Part shown: piece after piece, positions 23,850 to 33,211 of the stretch
How the letters are laid out: each line of letters begins with the position of its first letter
How positions within the stretch are numbered: position 1 is the first letter of the stretch
Assembly: GCF_015291705.1 (NCBI RefSeq)
Contig: NZ_CP030050.1
Coordinates: 9,735,001 to 9,799,000 of the forward strand
DNA from: Bradyrhizobium arachidis
GTDB taxonomy: Bacteria > Pseudomonadota > Alphaproteobacteria > Rhizobiales > Xanthobacteraceae
Reading direction: 5' to 3'
Length of the DNA stretch: 64,000 bases
Notes under the pieces: generated by a model
Databases searched by the model: none
Seen by the model: only the letters and a program-made list of their open reading frames with translations
What the model was told of the DNA's origin: nothing
Position numbers and translations under genes: made by a program

Positions 23850-23956
23850 CCTCTCCCCGTTCTTACGGGGAGAGGGTTGGGGTGAGGGCTGCTTCCGCGA
23901 ACGCAGTGACAGTTGCGCTCGCGGAGAGTGCCCCTCGCCCCGCAAGCGGGGTGAGG
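23850..23956. repeat. Intergenic palindromic repeat, family C (copy 3)
   Basis: It begins CCTCTCCCCGTTCTTACGGG, continues GAGGGTTGGGGTGAGGG, and ends CCCCGCAAGCGGGGTGAGG. It lies between the NTF2-like gene and the beta-lactamase gene. Confidence 0.88.
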
Positions 23957-24055
23957 CTAAGAAAACGCCCTCGCGCCACACATTCGTCTTTTCGATGGAT
24001 GAATGCGGAGTTCGTTCGCATAACCCCCGCTCGCACTTCCATTTGAAAGTCCCCC

Positions 24056-24925
24056 ATGCCTCTCGACCGCCGCTCCCTGCTCGCCTCGCTGTGCTGGATC
24101 GCCGCCTCTCCTGCGTTCGCCGCGGAGGCGCCGTCTGAGCTCGAATCCTACGAGCGCGAGAGCGGCGGGCGGATCGGGCTTTACGCCGAGAACCTCGCGA
24201 CCGGCGCCAGGCTCGCCTGGCGCGCCGACGAGAGATTCGTGATGTGCTCGACGTTCAAGGCCTCGCTGGCGGCCTGCGTGCTGGCGCGTGTCGATCGTGG
24301 CGACGAGCAGCTTGCGGCGATGATCCCTTACGGCCAGGCCGACCTGCTCGACTACGCGCCGGTCGCCAAGCAAAATCTCGCCGCCGGCAAGATGTCGGTC
24401 ACTGACATGTGCAAGGCGATCGTCGAACTCAGTGACAACACCTGCGCCAATCTGCTGCTGGCGCGGGTCGGCGGGCCAGCCGCACTCACCGCGTTCTGGC
24501 GATCACTCGGCGATGCCACTTCGCGGCTCGACCACAATGAGCCCGAGCTCAATCGCTCGCCGCCCGGCGATCCCCGGGACACCACGACGCCGGCGGCGAT
24601 GGCCGGCAATCTGAAGCGGCTGATAGTGGGCGAGGCGCTGTCGCCGGCCTCACGCGCGCAGCTCACCGAGTGGATGGTGAACTGCAAGACCGGCGCGAAC
24701 CGGCTGCGCGGCGGCCTGCCCGCGGGCTGGAAGATCGGCGACAAGACCGGCAACAACGGCAGGGACGCATCCGGCGATATCGCGGTCGTCTGGCCCAAGC
24801 CTGACAACAAGCCTGATGCACCGATCCTGATCACGGCCTATACCCAGGGCGGCACGCCGAACGCCGCCCAAATCGAAGCCGCGTTTGCACGCATCGGACG
24901 TATGGTGGCCGAACGGCTGAGGTGA
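24056..24925 (+). CDS. Class A beta-lactamase
   Basis: The 289-residue enzyme hydrolyses beta-lactams in the periplasm. Active-site motifs are complete: CSTFK with Ser65 and Lys68 (Ambler 70 and 73), SDN at 126-128 (130-132), EPELN with Glu162 and Asn166 (166 and 170), and KTG at 230-232 (234-236). The leader MPLDRRSLLASL has a twin-arginine look, so Tat export is possible. Cys precedes the serine as in KPC-type carbapenemases, but after KTG the sequence is NNG with no partner cysteine, so their disulfide cannot form. No AmpR-like regulator is adjacent. Substrate range cannot be read from sequence. Confidence 0.95.
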   Translation: MPLDRRSLLASLCWIAASPAFAAEAPSELESYERESGGRIGLYAENLATGARLAWRADERFVMCSTFKASLAACVLARVDRGDEQLAAMIPYGQADLLDYAPVAKQNLAAGKMSVTDMCKAIVELSDNTCANLLLARVGGPAALTAFWRSLGDATSRLDHNEPELNRSPPGDPRDTTTPAAMAGNLKRLIVGEALSPASRAQLTEWMVNCKTGANRLRGGLPAGWKIGDKTGNNGRDASGDIAVVWPKPDNKPDAPILITAYTQGGTPNAAQIEAAFARIGRMVAERLR

Positions 24926-24964
24926 GGCGTTGACCTTGCGATTGCTTCCGGGCCAAGACAGGCC

Positions 24965-26575
24965 ATGATCGCAGCGAAGTTCCAGACCTTTCTCATCCTG
25001 CTCGCGGTGCTGGCGGGCACCGCGCTGGTCGCCCGCCGCTTCAACATCGCGCCCGCCATTTTGCTGATGCTCTCCGGCGTCGGCCTCGCTTTCATACCCG
25101 GCATGCCGCCGGTGGAACTGCCGCCGGAACTGGTGCTGCTGATGGTGCTGCCGCCGCTGATCTACTCGGCGAGCGTTGCGATGAGCTGGCGCGAGTTCAA
25201 GAACAATCTGCGGCCAATCGTGCTGCTCGCGGTCGGCGCGGTGATCTTCACCGCGGCCATGGTAGCCGCCGCCACGCACTATCTGATCGGCCTGCCCTGG
25301 ACCATCGGCTTCCTGCTCGGGGCGATCGTCGCGCCGCCCGACGTGGTGGCGCCGCTCGCGATCGCGCGCCGGCTGAACCTGCCGCGCCGGCTCGTGGTCA
25401 TCCTCGAAGGCGAAGGGCTCGCCAACGATGCCACCGCGCTGATCCTCTACCGCTTCGCGCTCGCCGCCATCATGGTCGGTCACTTCTCGCTGCCGCTGGC
25501 GGCCGGTGAATTCGCCCTCATCGTCGCCGGCGAGATCGCGTTCGGCATCGGCGTCGGCTGGCTCTCCCTGCGTTTCCGCAAATGGTCCGGGGATCCGCAG
25601 GTCGAGCTGACGCTGTCGCTGATCACGCCCTACGTCTCCTACTGGCTGCCCGAGCATGTCGGCGGCTCCGGCGTGATCGCCACGGTCGCCTGCGGCCTCT
25701 ATGTCAGCTGGAACGGCCCGCTGCTGATCTCGTCGGCGACGCGCCTGCAGGGCATCTTCTTCTGGGACCTCATCATCTACCTGATCGAGGGCCTGCTGTT
25801 CCTGCTCACCGGCTTCCAGATGCGCGCGCTCTACGAGAAATCGAAGACGTTCCCGCTCGACGACATTCTGATCGCAACTGCCCTGGTGCTGATGATCATC
25901 GTGATCGCGCGCTTCACCTGGCTCTATCCGGCGACCTATCTGCCGCGAATCCTCTCGAAGTCGCTGCGCGAGCGCGATCCCTCGCCGCCTTGGCAATGGC
26001 CGTTCGTGCTCGCCTTCACCGGCGTGCGCGGCGCGGTGTCGCTCGCGGCCGCGCTGGCGCTGCCGTTCACGCTGCCCGAGGGCGATGCCTTCCCGTATCG
26101 CGACCTGATCCTGTTCGTCGCCTTCGGCGTCATCTTCGTCACCCTGATCGGCGTCGGCCTGACGCTGCCGCCCGTGGTGCGCTGGCTCGGCGTCGCCGAA
26201 GCTGGCCGCAACGAGCACGTCGCCGAGCACGAGGCCGAGATCGCGGCGCGTCGCCAGGCGCTCGACGCCGCGCTGAAATCGCTGGACGAGCTCACCGCGG
26301 AGAAGGAAGTCTCCGACGAGGTGATGCGGCTCCTGCGCGCGCGCCACGAGATCCGCGTCAACCAGCTTCCGGACTCACTCGATCCCGCGCACCACGACGT
26401 CTCCGCCGCCGGCACCGCGCTGACCCGCGAGCTGATCGCCGCCGAACGCAAATTCATCCACGAACTCCTCCGCGACGGCCAGATCACCGACGAGACAAGA
26501 CGGCGGATCGAGCGCGATCTGGACCTGGAGGAGGCGAGCCTGGCGAACCGGGAGTATCGGGGGGTGCCGCTGTAG
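24965..26575 (+). CDS. Na+/H+ antiporter, CPA1 family
   Basis: The 536-residue protein has about 12 membrane segments, then a charged cytoplasmic tail of about 120 residues rich in Glu and Arg. The ion-binding core is seen in GAIVAPPDVVAPLAIARRL near residue 118 and EGEGLANDATALILYRFAL near 150, with FTGVRGAVSLAAALALP near 350. These are the bacterial NhaP/YjcE-like motifs of CPA1 exchangers. It would exchange sodium or potassium for protons in pH and salt balance. It follows the beta-lactamase by 39 bases and could share its transcript. It converges on the amidase. Confidence 0.94.
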   Translation: MIAAKFQTFLILLAVLAGTALVARRFNIAPAILLMLSGVGLAFIPGMPPVELPPELVLLMVLPPLIYSASVAMSWREFKNNLRPIVLLAVGAVIFTAAMVAAATHYLIGLPWTIGFLLGAIVAPPDVVAPLAIARRLNLPRRLVVILEGEGLANDATALILYRFALAAIMVGHFSLPLAAGEFALIVAGEIAFGIGVGWLSLRFRKWSGDPQVELTLSLITPYVSYWLPEHVGGSGVIATVACGLYVSWNGPLLISSATRLQGIFFWDLIIYLIEGLLFLLTGFQMRALYEKSKTFPLDDILIATALVLMIIVIARFTWLYPATYLPRILSKSLRERDPSPPWQWPFVLAFTGVRGAVSLAAALALPFTLPEGDAFPYRDLILFVAFGVIFVTLIGVGLTLPPVVRWLGVAEAGRNEHVAEHEAEIAARRQALDAALKSLDELTAEKEVSDEVMRLLRARHEIRVNQLPDSLDPAHHDVSAAGTALTRELIAAERKFIHELLRDGQITDETRRRIERDLDLEEASLANREYRGVPL

Positions 26576-26600
26576 CAGCCCGTCATTGCGAGCGCAGCAG

Positions 26601-27416
26601 CTACCGCCTGTCGCAGAACTCCCCGACCCCCGCCGCGACGGCCTCCGCAATCATCTCCTGCCGCTCGGATGAGTTCAACTCCATCTCCTCGTCGCGGTTG
26701 ATGATCGAGCCGGCCTCGAGCAGCACGGCAGCACTCCGTGTCCGCGACAGCACGATGAGCCCGTCATAGCGGTAGACGCCGACATCCTTGTCGAGCAGCT
26801 GGCGGCGGTAGCGGCCCATCACCGGCAGCGTGTACTGGCTGGCGTAGTGAAGGCCCTGCTGCTTGAGCTGCCTGCCGATCATCCGCGCCAGCAGCAGGCT
26901 GGTGGCGAAGTGCGGATTCTGCTGCGACACGAACAGCGAGTGACCCGAGAAGCGGTCGCTGAAATAGCTCTTCGCGCCGTCGAATTCCCAGGTCTCGAGC
27001 AATTTATCCGGCACCGAATCGTGATGGATCGACAGGAAGAGATCGGCCCGACCGTCATTGGCGGCACTGACGCGCTTGAACAGGCTCGGCCGCGCCTTGC
27101 CGTCCGTGACGAGCAGGCGGGTTGCGGCAAAGCCTTCGGACTTGAGTTTGGCCGTGATCAGCTTTGCGAGAACGAAGTTGAAGCCGAACTCCGGATCATT
27201 GCGCGCACTGAGCGCGCCGTAGGCGTCCGGGGTATGCCCGACATCGACGACGATGCGGAATTTTGGCTTCTCACATTTGAACGGCGGCTGCGTCGACTGT
27301 GACTTGAGTTTCGTTGTCTTTCGCGTGGCGGCGGCTTGGCCACTGCCAACAGGCGCAAGCGACGATAGCAGGATGAACGCGACGAGCCCGGCGACGATGC
27401 TCCGCGCGTGCGACAA
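26601..27416 (-). CDS. N-acetylmuramoyl-L-alanine amidase
   Basis: The 271-residue protein has a signal peptide (IVAGLVAFILLSSLAPVGSG) and an amidase_3-type zinc domain. The ligand motifs are VVDVGHTPD, SIHHDSV and the catalytic-glutamate region LLEAGSIIN. It cleaves the bond between MurNAc and the stem peptide in the periplasm. The start is TTG at 27416, supported by GGAG seven to ten bases upstream. That site overlaps the end of the short Rieske-like frame at 27420-27512, whose stop codon is three bases before the TTG, so coupled translation is possible. It has no repeat or SPOR domain. Confidence 0.9.
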   Translation of the reverse strand: MSHARSIVAGLVAFILLSSLAPVGSGQAAATRKTTKLKSQSTQPPFKCEKPKFRIVVDVGHTPDAYGALSARNDPEFGFNFVLAKLITAKLKSEGFAATRLLVTDGKARPSLFKRVSAANDGRADLFLSIHHDSVPDKLLETWEFDGAKSYFSDRFSGHSLFVSQQNPHFATSLLLARMIGRQLKQQGLHYASQYTLPVMGRYRRQLLDKDVGVYRYDGLIVLSRTRSAAVLLEAGSIINRDEEMELNSSERQEMIAEAVAAGVGEFCDRR

Positions 27417-27419
27417 ACC

Positions 27420-27512
27420 CTACTCCGCTGCCCAGAAGCGCTGCAACAGCGCGCCGATTCGCGTTCCGAGGCCGGACTCGATCAGGAATTTGTTGTCCTC
27501 GGCGCGGAGCAT
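27420..27512 (-). pseudogene. N-terminal remnant of a Rieske-type ring-hydroxylating oxygenase
   Basis: This 30-codon frame reads MLRAEDNKFLIESGLG then TRIGALLQRFW, and stops with TAG. It matches the extreme N-terminus of phthalate-dioxygenase-like alpha subunits, which typically read ML..EDN..L..VGPGTPMG.L.R.YW. Nothing of the Rieske or iron domains follows; the amidase begins at once. A very good ribosome binding site (GGGAGGA, eight bases before the ATG) is kept. The remnant may now act as a translated leader for the amidase. A chance similarity is possible but the match covers the whole peptide. Confidence 0.6.
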
Positions 27513-27726
27513 GGCTGATCCTCCCGACTCCCTTTCGGGAAGATTGGCGCAGGCGACGCGGGGCGTCAACGCGTAGACTTGCGGCGCGCTGGCCCCTCCT
27601 TTTTCATCATGGCGACCACGCTTTCGGGAAATTTCCCCGGTGTTGCAGATGGGTGACGGACTTGGGCGCGGCGGACGCCGTAACTTGTCGGCATATTGAA
27701 ATCTGATTTGGCTGGGGGCCAAAGAG

Positions 27727-28566
27727 ATGGTGAAGAGCGCGCTGAGGATCGCGGCTATTTCTGTTTCCGTGTTGATGCCCGGCGTCGTTTCCGCGGCCGA
27801 CATGGCGGTGAAGGCTCGCCCCGCACCAGTCCCGGTTTTCTCCTGGAGCGGCTGCTATGTCGGCGGCAACGCAGGCTACTCGCGCGCCGAGGTCAGGTCG
27901 GATGGCACCCCCAACGCCATCTTTGCGGGCCTGACGCCGGTTGGCACCGCCGCGATATTGACGTCGGCATCCGCCGCAAAAGTTACGCCGGATGGCGTCA
28001 CCGCAGGTCTCGGAATTGGTTGTAACTACCAAAAGGGCATCTTCGTCATCGGCGCCGAAGGCGATATCAACTACAGCGATCTTGGCGCACAACAAATTCG
28101 AGGCCCCTTTGCAAACGCGGCGCCCATCTCTCCCTACACCTGGGAAGAGCGTTTCCATTCCAATTGGTTTGCAACGGCGCGAGCGCGGGCCGGCGTCGTG
28201 GTCGCCGAGCGCAGTTTGTTGTACGTGACCGGCGGCGCGGCCTTTGCCGAATTCAATTGGCTCAAGGCACTCGATTTTCCGGGATTCGTAGGCTTCCGGT
28301 ATCAAGCTAGCGCGTCTGACACCAAGCTCGGGTGGGTCGTGGGCGCCGGCTGGGAGTACGCGTTCAACAACAATTGGTCCGCCAAAGTCGAATATTTGCA
28401 CATGGATTTCGGAAGCTCGTCCGGAATCACTCCGACGCCTCCTGCTCCCGCTGCCGGAGCAGGCGCAGGTGCGGCCTGGTCGATCTCGAATAATTTCCGT
28501 GAAGACGTGGTACGCCTGGGTGTCAACTATCGCTTTAGTGGCGGTGCGATCGTCGCGAAGTACTGA
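27727..28566 (+). CDS. Outer-membrane beta-barrel protein (Omp31/Omp25-like)
   Basis: The 279-residue protein has a signal peptide cut near VVSAADMAVKA, then the rhizobial Omp pattern: FSWSGCYVGGNAGYS near residue 38, GLGIGCNYQKGIFVIGAEGD near 95, TARARAGVVVAERSLLYVTGG near 150, GWVVGAGWEYAFNNNWSAKVEYLHMDFG near 205, and a C-terminal strand VVRLGVNYRFSGG. About eight strands are expected. It is a surface or structural porin-like protein. It is divergent from the Rieske remnant/amidase unit and convergent with the dioxygenase at 28653. A Pro/Ala-rich loop near residue 240 is unusual for the family. Confidence 0.93.
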   Translation: MVKSALRIAAISVSVLMPGVVSAADMAVKARPAPVPVFSWSGCYVGGNAGYSRAEVRSDGTPNAIFAGLTPVGTAAILTSASAAKVTPDGVTAGLGIGCNYQKGIFVIGAEGDINYSDLGAQQIRGPFANAAPISPYTWEERFHSNWFATARARAGVVVAERSLLYVTGGAAFAEFNWLKALDFPGFVGFRYQASASDTKLGWVVGAGWEYAFNNNWSAKVEYLHMDFGSSSGITPTPPAPAAGAGAGAAWSISNNFREDVVRLGVNYRFSGGAIVAKY

Positions 28567-28652
28567 CGGCCTGCGGACCAAAGGACTTCAAAAGCCTCGG
28601 CGTTGCCCGGTGCTTTCTTTGTTCATGCTGGGCTGCCCACATCGCAGCCCCT

Positions 28653-29549
28653 TCACACCGGCCTTTCCCCCTTCACCGTCACCCGCGTGCCCGAGCGCGT
28701 ATGCGGCCAGTAGTCCCACATGGCGCGGTGCTGGGTGCAGCGGTTGTCCCAGAACGCGATGGCGTTCTCGGTCCAGCGGAAGCGGCACTGGAACAGCGGG
28801 TTCTCGGCGTGCTGGTAGAGATAGGCGAGCATGGCGTCGCTCTCGTCGCGCGGGATGCCGTTGATGTGGCGGGTGAAGCCGCGGTTGACGTAGAGTGCCT
28901 TTCTGCCCGTGACCGGATGCGTGCGCACCACGGGGTGCTCCGCGTTCGGATATGACGGACGGTCGGCGACGCCATAGTTCGCGTAGAGCCCGCGATAGAT
29001 CGGCTCGCCGTCATGCAGCGCGGTCAGGCCGTCGAGATAAGCCTTCATGCGATCCGACAGCGCCTCATAGGCGGCGTACATGTTGGCGAACAGCGTGTCG
29101 CCACCGCGCGGCGGACACTGCTTGATGTAGAGGATCGAGCCCATCGGCGGCTCGAGATCGCAGGACACGTCTGAATGCCAGCCCTCGCCATTAGCGCGCG
29201 GCGAGTTCTTGTCGGCATAGATCTTCATCAGCGCCGGGTCTTCGTCCTCGTGGGGAGCTGCGGGATGGAAATGCAGTTCGCCGAACTTGCGGCCGAAGGC
29301 GAGATGCTGCTTTGGCGTGATTTGCTGGTCGCGAAAGAAGATCACGAGGTTTTCGGCGAGCGCACGATGGATCTCGTCCATCTGCCGGTTGGAGCGCGCG
29401 TCGCCCTCGACGAGCTGGCCGATATCGACGCCGGAGATTTCCGCGCCGATGATGGGCGTGAGCTTCTCGACCGCGATGGTCTCGTAAGGAGCGCCGTCGT
29501 CCGCGGTGTGGCGATAGCGCGGACCTTGCTTGCCGGCGAGTGAGCTCAT
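28653..29549 (-). CDS. TauD/TfdA-family Fe(II)/2-oxoglutarate dioxygenase
   Basis: The 298-residue enzyme shows the iron-binding facial triad: HxD in GEGWHSDVSCD and the distal His in WDNRCTQHRAMWDY, followed by an Arg-rich strand (RVTVKGERP) for 2-oxoglutarate. It would hydroxylate a small substrate such as taurine, a sulfonate or an aryloxyacid. The closest match by pattern is TauD-like, but the ligand is unknown. The ATG at 29549 has GGGAGAC upstream; longer frames would run into a repeat. It lies downstream of ispG with a family A repeat between them. The ssu/tau-like importer is 20 kb away. Confidence 0.93.
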   Translation of the reverse strand: MSSLAGKQGPRYRHTADDGAPYETIAVEKLTPIIGAEISGVDIGQLVEGDARSNRQMDEIHRALAENLVIFFRDQQITPKQHLAFGRKFGELHFHPAAPHEDEDPALMKIYADKNSPRANGEGWHSDVSCDLEPPMGSILYIKQCPPRGGDTLFANMYAAYEALSDRMKAYLDGLTALHDGEPIYRGLYANYGVADRPSYPNAEHPVVRTHPVTGRKALYVNRGFTRHINGIPRDESDAMLAYLYQHAENPLFQCRFRWTENAIAFWDNRCTQHRAMWDYWPHTRSGTRVTVKGERPV

Positions 29550-29630
29550 GGCGTGTCTCCCGATCATTGTTGATTGGGGGCCATCGTAGCGTGCGGAGAC
29601 AGATACGCAATCTCCGCTGCAACCACAGCT

Positions 29631-29763
29631 GTCGTCCCGGGGCGCGCGTAGCGCGAGCCCGGGACCCATAACCACAGGATCAGGTTTGGCGAAGACTCGG
29701 AGTGGCAGCCTGCCGCAACCACAACGCCTTGTGGTTATGGGTCCCTGCTTTCGCAGGGACGAC
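29631..29763. repeat. Intergenic palindromic repeat, family A (copy 3)
   Basis: It carries CCCATAACCACAGG and TTGGCGAAGACTCG on the left and GTGGTTATGGGTCCCTGC on the right, bounded by GTCGTCCC and GGGACGAC. It lies between ispG and the TauD-type gene, both leftward. Confidence 0.93.
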
Positions 29764-29792
29764 CGCGGAGTGTAAGGCGCTAGCGGAGTGAA

Positions 29793-31076
<1,284 letters not shown>

Positions 31077-31088
31077 GGGGTCCAAATA

Positions 31089-32042
31089 TCAGGTTTTGGT
31101 GGCATTCAGCAATGCATCGCGCGGCGCCGCAGCCTCTCGGCTCGGACGGTTAACCAGAAAAAGCCCAGCAATTACAAGGACGGCGGCCGCCCCGAAAGCA
31201 AGGCTCAGAGTGTCGTGCATGATGAAATAGCTACCCACCACGCCAAACAAAGGGGTGATGAAGGTAAAAGCCGACAATTTGCTGGCTGAATAGGCCTTCA
31301 CCAGTGCGAACCAAAGCGTGAACGTGGTTCCGACCACCCAGATCGCCTGGAAGGCCATCAGGCCGAGCGACAGCGGCGACGGCGTATGAGTGATGGTCTC
31401 CCCGAACAGATACGCCGCCAGCCCGAGGATCGGGATCGAGGTTGCGACCTGATAGCCGAGCGCCTTCTCGGGAGCTGCGAAGCGCAGCCGGGTGCCCTTG
31501 GCCACCAGCGTGGTCGCGGCCCATAGCGCGGCGCCGCCGACGATCAGGAGATCGCCGAGCAGGACATGCGCGTCGACATTGGGCTGCGGCACGCCGATCG
31601 CGAGCGCGACACCGGCAAAGCTGATGGCAAGGCCGAGCCATTGCGAGGCGCCGAGCCGCTCGCCGAGCACCTGATACGAGCCGAGCGCCACGAAGAACGG
31701 CGCGGTGTAGAGGAACACCACCGCGCGGGAGGCGGAGGTGAGGCGCAGGCCCTGGAAGATCAGCACGAACTCGATGCCGAACATCAGTCCTGCGATCAGG
31801 CCGGGCTTCCAGGTGCCGTCCCGTTCGAAGAATTTCACGCCGCGCAAGGTGCCGATGATGAACAGCACCGGCAGCGCGCCCATCGAGCGGATCATCGCCT
31901 GGAGCATCGGCGGGATATCCGGCAGCACCAGCTTCACCGCGATCTGGTTGAAACCCCAGGTCAGGCACAGCATGAGCATCAGGGCGATGGCGCCGGCACT
32001 GAGGGGACGACCGGCGGACGGGATGGCTTGAGGTGTGGGCAT
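31089..32042 (-). CDS. DMT-superfamily (EamA) transporter
   Basis: The 317-residue protein has ten membrane segments in two EamA repeats, with LTWGFNQIAVKLVLPDIPP near residue 28 and the typical SASRAVVFLYTAPFFVAL near 100. It is probably an inner-membrane metabolite exporter of the RhaT/YdcZ type; the substrate is not predictable. AGGAAAC lies five bases before the ATG. It sits 34 bases after the Zur-like gene and 12 bases before ispG, all leftward, suggesting one operon. Confidence 0.93.
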   Translation of the reverse strand: MPTPQAIPSAGRPLSAGAIALMLMLCLTWGFNQIAVKLVLPDIPPMLQAMIRSMGALPVLFIIGTLRGVKFFERDGTWKPGLIAGLMFGIEFVLIFQGLRLTSASRAVVFLYTAPFFVALGSYQVLGERLGASQWLGLAISFAGVALAIGVPQPNVDAHVLLGDLLIVGGAALWAATTLVAKGTRLRFAAPEKALGYQVATSIPILGLAAYLFGETITHTPSPLSLGLMAFQAIWVVGTTFTLWFALVKAYSASKLSAFTFITPLFGVVGSYFIMHDTLSLAFGAAAVLVIAGLFLVNRPSREAAAPRDALLNATKT

Positions 32043-32076
32043 GTTTCCTGTGATCCGGCTTTGCGCCGTTGTTGCT

Positions 32077-32571
32077 TTATGCAGCTTTCTGACAATGGGT
32101 GCAGACGCCCGTGATCTCCACCACGGACAATTTGGGGGCGAAACCTGAGCTGCGCGCCGCGGCGTTGAGATTCCCGGCGAAGGATGCCGAGGGTATCTCG
32201 CCGACGAGGCCGCAGCGCTCGCAGATCAGGAACGCCACCGCAGAGGTCGAATCGTGGTCGTGGGCGGCGCAGGCGAGATAGGCATTGCGGCTTTCGATGC
32301 GGTGCACGAGGCCGTTGGCCATCAGGAAATCGAGCGCACGGTAGACCGTGATCGGCGCCGGCCGCGCCATCGACTTGGCGAGTTCGTCGATCACCTCATA
32401 GGCGCCGAGCGGGCGATGGCTGGAGAGCAAGGCGCCCAGCACCTGACGGCGGATCGGCGTGAATTTCTGCGCGCGCTGCTCGCAGACCGCCTCGGCATGC
32501 GCCAGCGCGTCCGCAGTGCAGCGGCCGTGATCGTGGTCGGGCGCAGGAAAGGCCGGCTTTGCGAGGGTCAT
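32077..32571 (-). CDS. zur: Fur-family regulator, Zur-like
   Basis: The 164-residue protein has a winged helix with PITVYRALDFLMANGLVHRIES near residue 73, the metal-site stretch ACAAHDHDSTSA, and two CxxC pairs, ICERCG and CTHCQ at the C-terminus. A His/Asp-rich N-terminus (PDHDHGRC) is extra. The pattern is closer to Zur, the zinc uptake repressor, than to Fur or Irr: two structural-zinc CxxC motifs and HDH. It precedes the DMT exporter gene by 34 bases. No znuABC genes are in the window, so the zinc role rests on family resemblance. Confidence 0.85.
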   Translation of the reverse strand: MTLAKPAFPAPDHDHGRCTADALAHAEAVCEQRAQKFTPIRRQVLGALLSSHRPLGAYEVIDELAKSMARPAPITVYRALDFLMANGLVHRIESRNAYLACAAHDHDSTSAVAFLICERCGLVGEIPSASFAGNLNAAARSSGFAPKLSVVEITGVCTHCQKAA

Positions 32572-32684
32572 GCCGGCAGCGTTCTAGCATTTCGGTGAGG
32601 GAACCCAAAGCGCGACACCGAACGCGGCTGCCAGCCATGCTCCCCCCGCGGGACAGCATCCCGGCAATCCGCCATGAAATAATC

Positions 32685-32720
32685 ATAAGCTTGCTTATTA
32701 TATGCCAAGCTTATTGGAGA
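32685..32720 (+). promoter_or_regulatory. Operator/leader region of the marR-emrAB operon
   Basis: An inverted repeat ATAAGC-TT-GCTTAT lies at 32685-32698. The half-site GCTTATT is repeated in direct orientation at 32693 and 32708. GGAGA at 32716-32720, eight bases before the ATG at 32729, is the ribosome binding site. The arrangement suits autorepression by the MarR protein. Confidence 0.6.
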
Positions 32721-32728
32721 CCAAGCTT

Positions 32729-33211
32729 ATGACCCGCGGGTCTGTCGACCAGAACTTCCTGTTCACGCTCGCCGAGCTCTACCGCCTCTTGCGTGTCTAC
32801 GCCGACAAGGAGGCCTCGCGCTTCGGCATCACCCGCGCGCAATGGGCCGTGCTGGCCAAGGTCGAGCGCAGCGAGGGCATGAAACAGTCGGAACTCGCCG
32901 AGTTGCTGGAGATGCAGCCGATCACGCTGACCCGGCTGATCGACAAGCTGTGCGACAACGACTGGATCGAGCGCCGCAGCGATGCCTCGGACCGCCGCGT
33001 CAAGCGGCTCTATCTGAAGAAAGCCGGGCGGCAATTGCTCGGCCGGATGAGCGGGCTGAAGTCCGAGCTCACGGCCAATGCGCTGGACGGCATCAACCCG
33101 GCGGACGCCCACCGCCTCCTCACCCAACTCGAAACAATCAAGGAAAACGTGCGTAACGCGATCCAGAATAGCGGAGCGGAACAAGCGCGTAAGGAGCAGC
33201 GCTATGGCTGA
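32729..33211 (+). CDS. MarR-family regulator of the emr efflux operon
   Basis: The 160-residue protein is a MarR/SlyA-type winged helix: FGITRAQWAVLAKVERSEGMKQ near residue 32, ELLEMQPITLTRLIDKLCDNDWIERR, and the wing DASDRRVKRLYL. The ATG at 32729 is chosen by the ribosome binding site; an ATG at 32702 is in frame but lies inside the presumed operator. It overlaps the emrA start by eight bases. This marR-emrA-emrB order is the classical multidrug efflux operon in which the regulator releases its own promoter when bound by a toxic compound. Confidence 0.94.
   Translation: MTRGSVDQNFLFTLAELYRLLRVYADKEASRFGITRAQWAVLAKVERSEGMKQSELAELLEMQPITLTRLIDKLCDNDWIERRSDASDRRVKRLYLKKAGRQLLGRMSGLKSELTANALDGINPADAHRLLTQLETIKENVRNAIQNSGAEQARKEQRYG

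Noticed and set aside
24056..24925. KPC-like disulfide in the beta-lactamase
   Set aside because: The second cysteine is absent after KTG, so carbapenemase identity is not supported by this feature.
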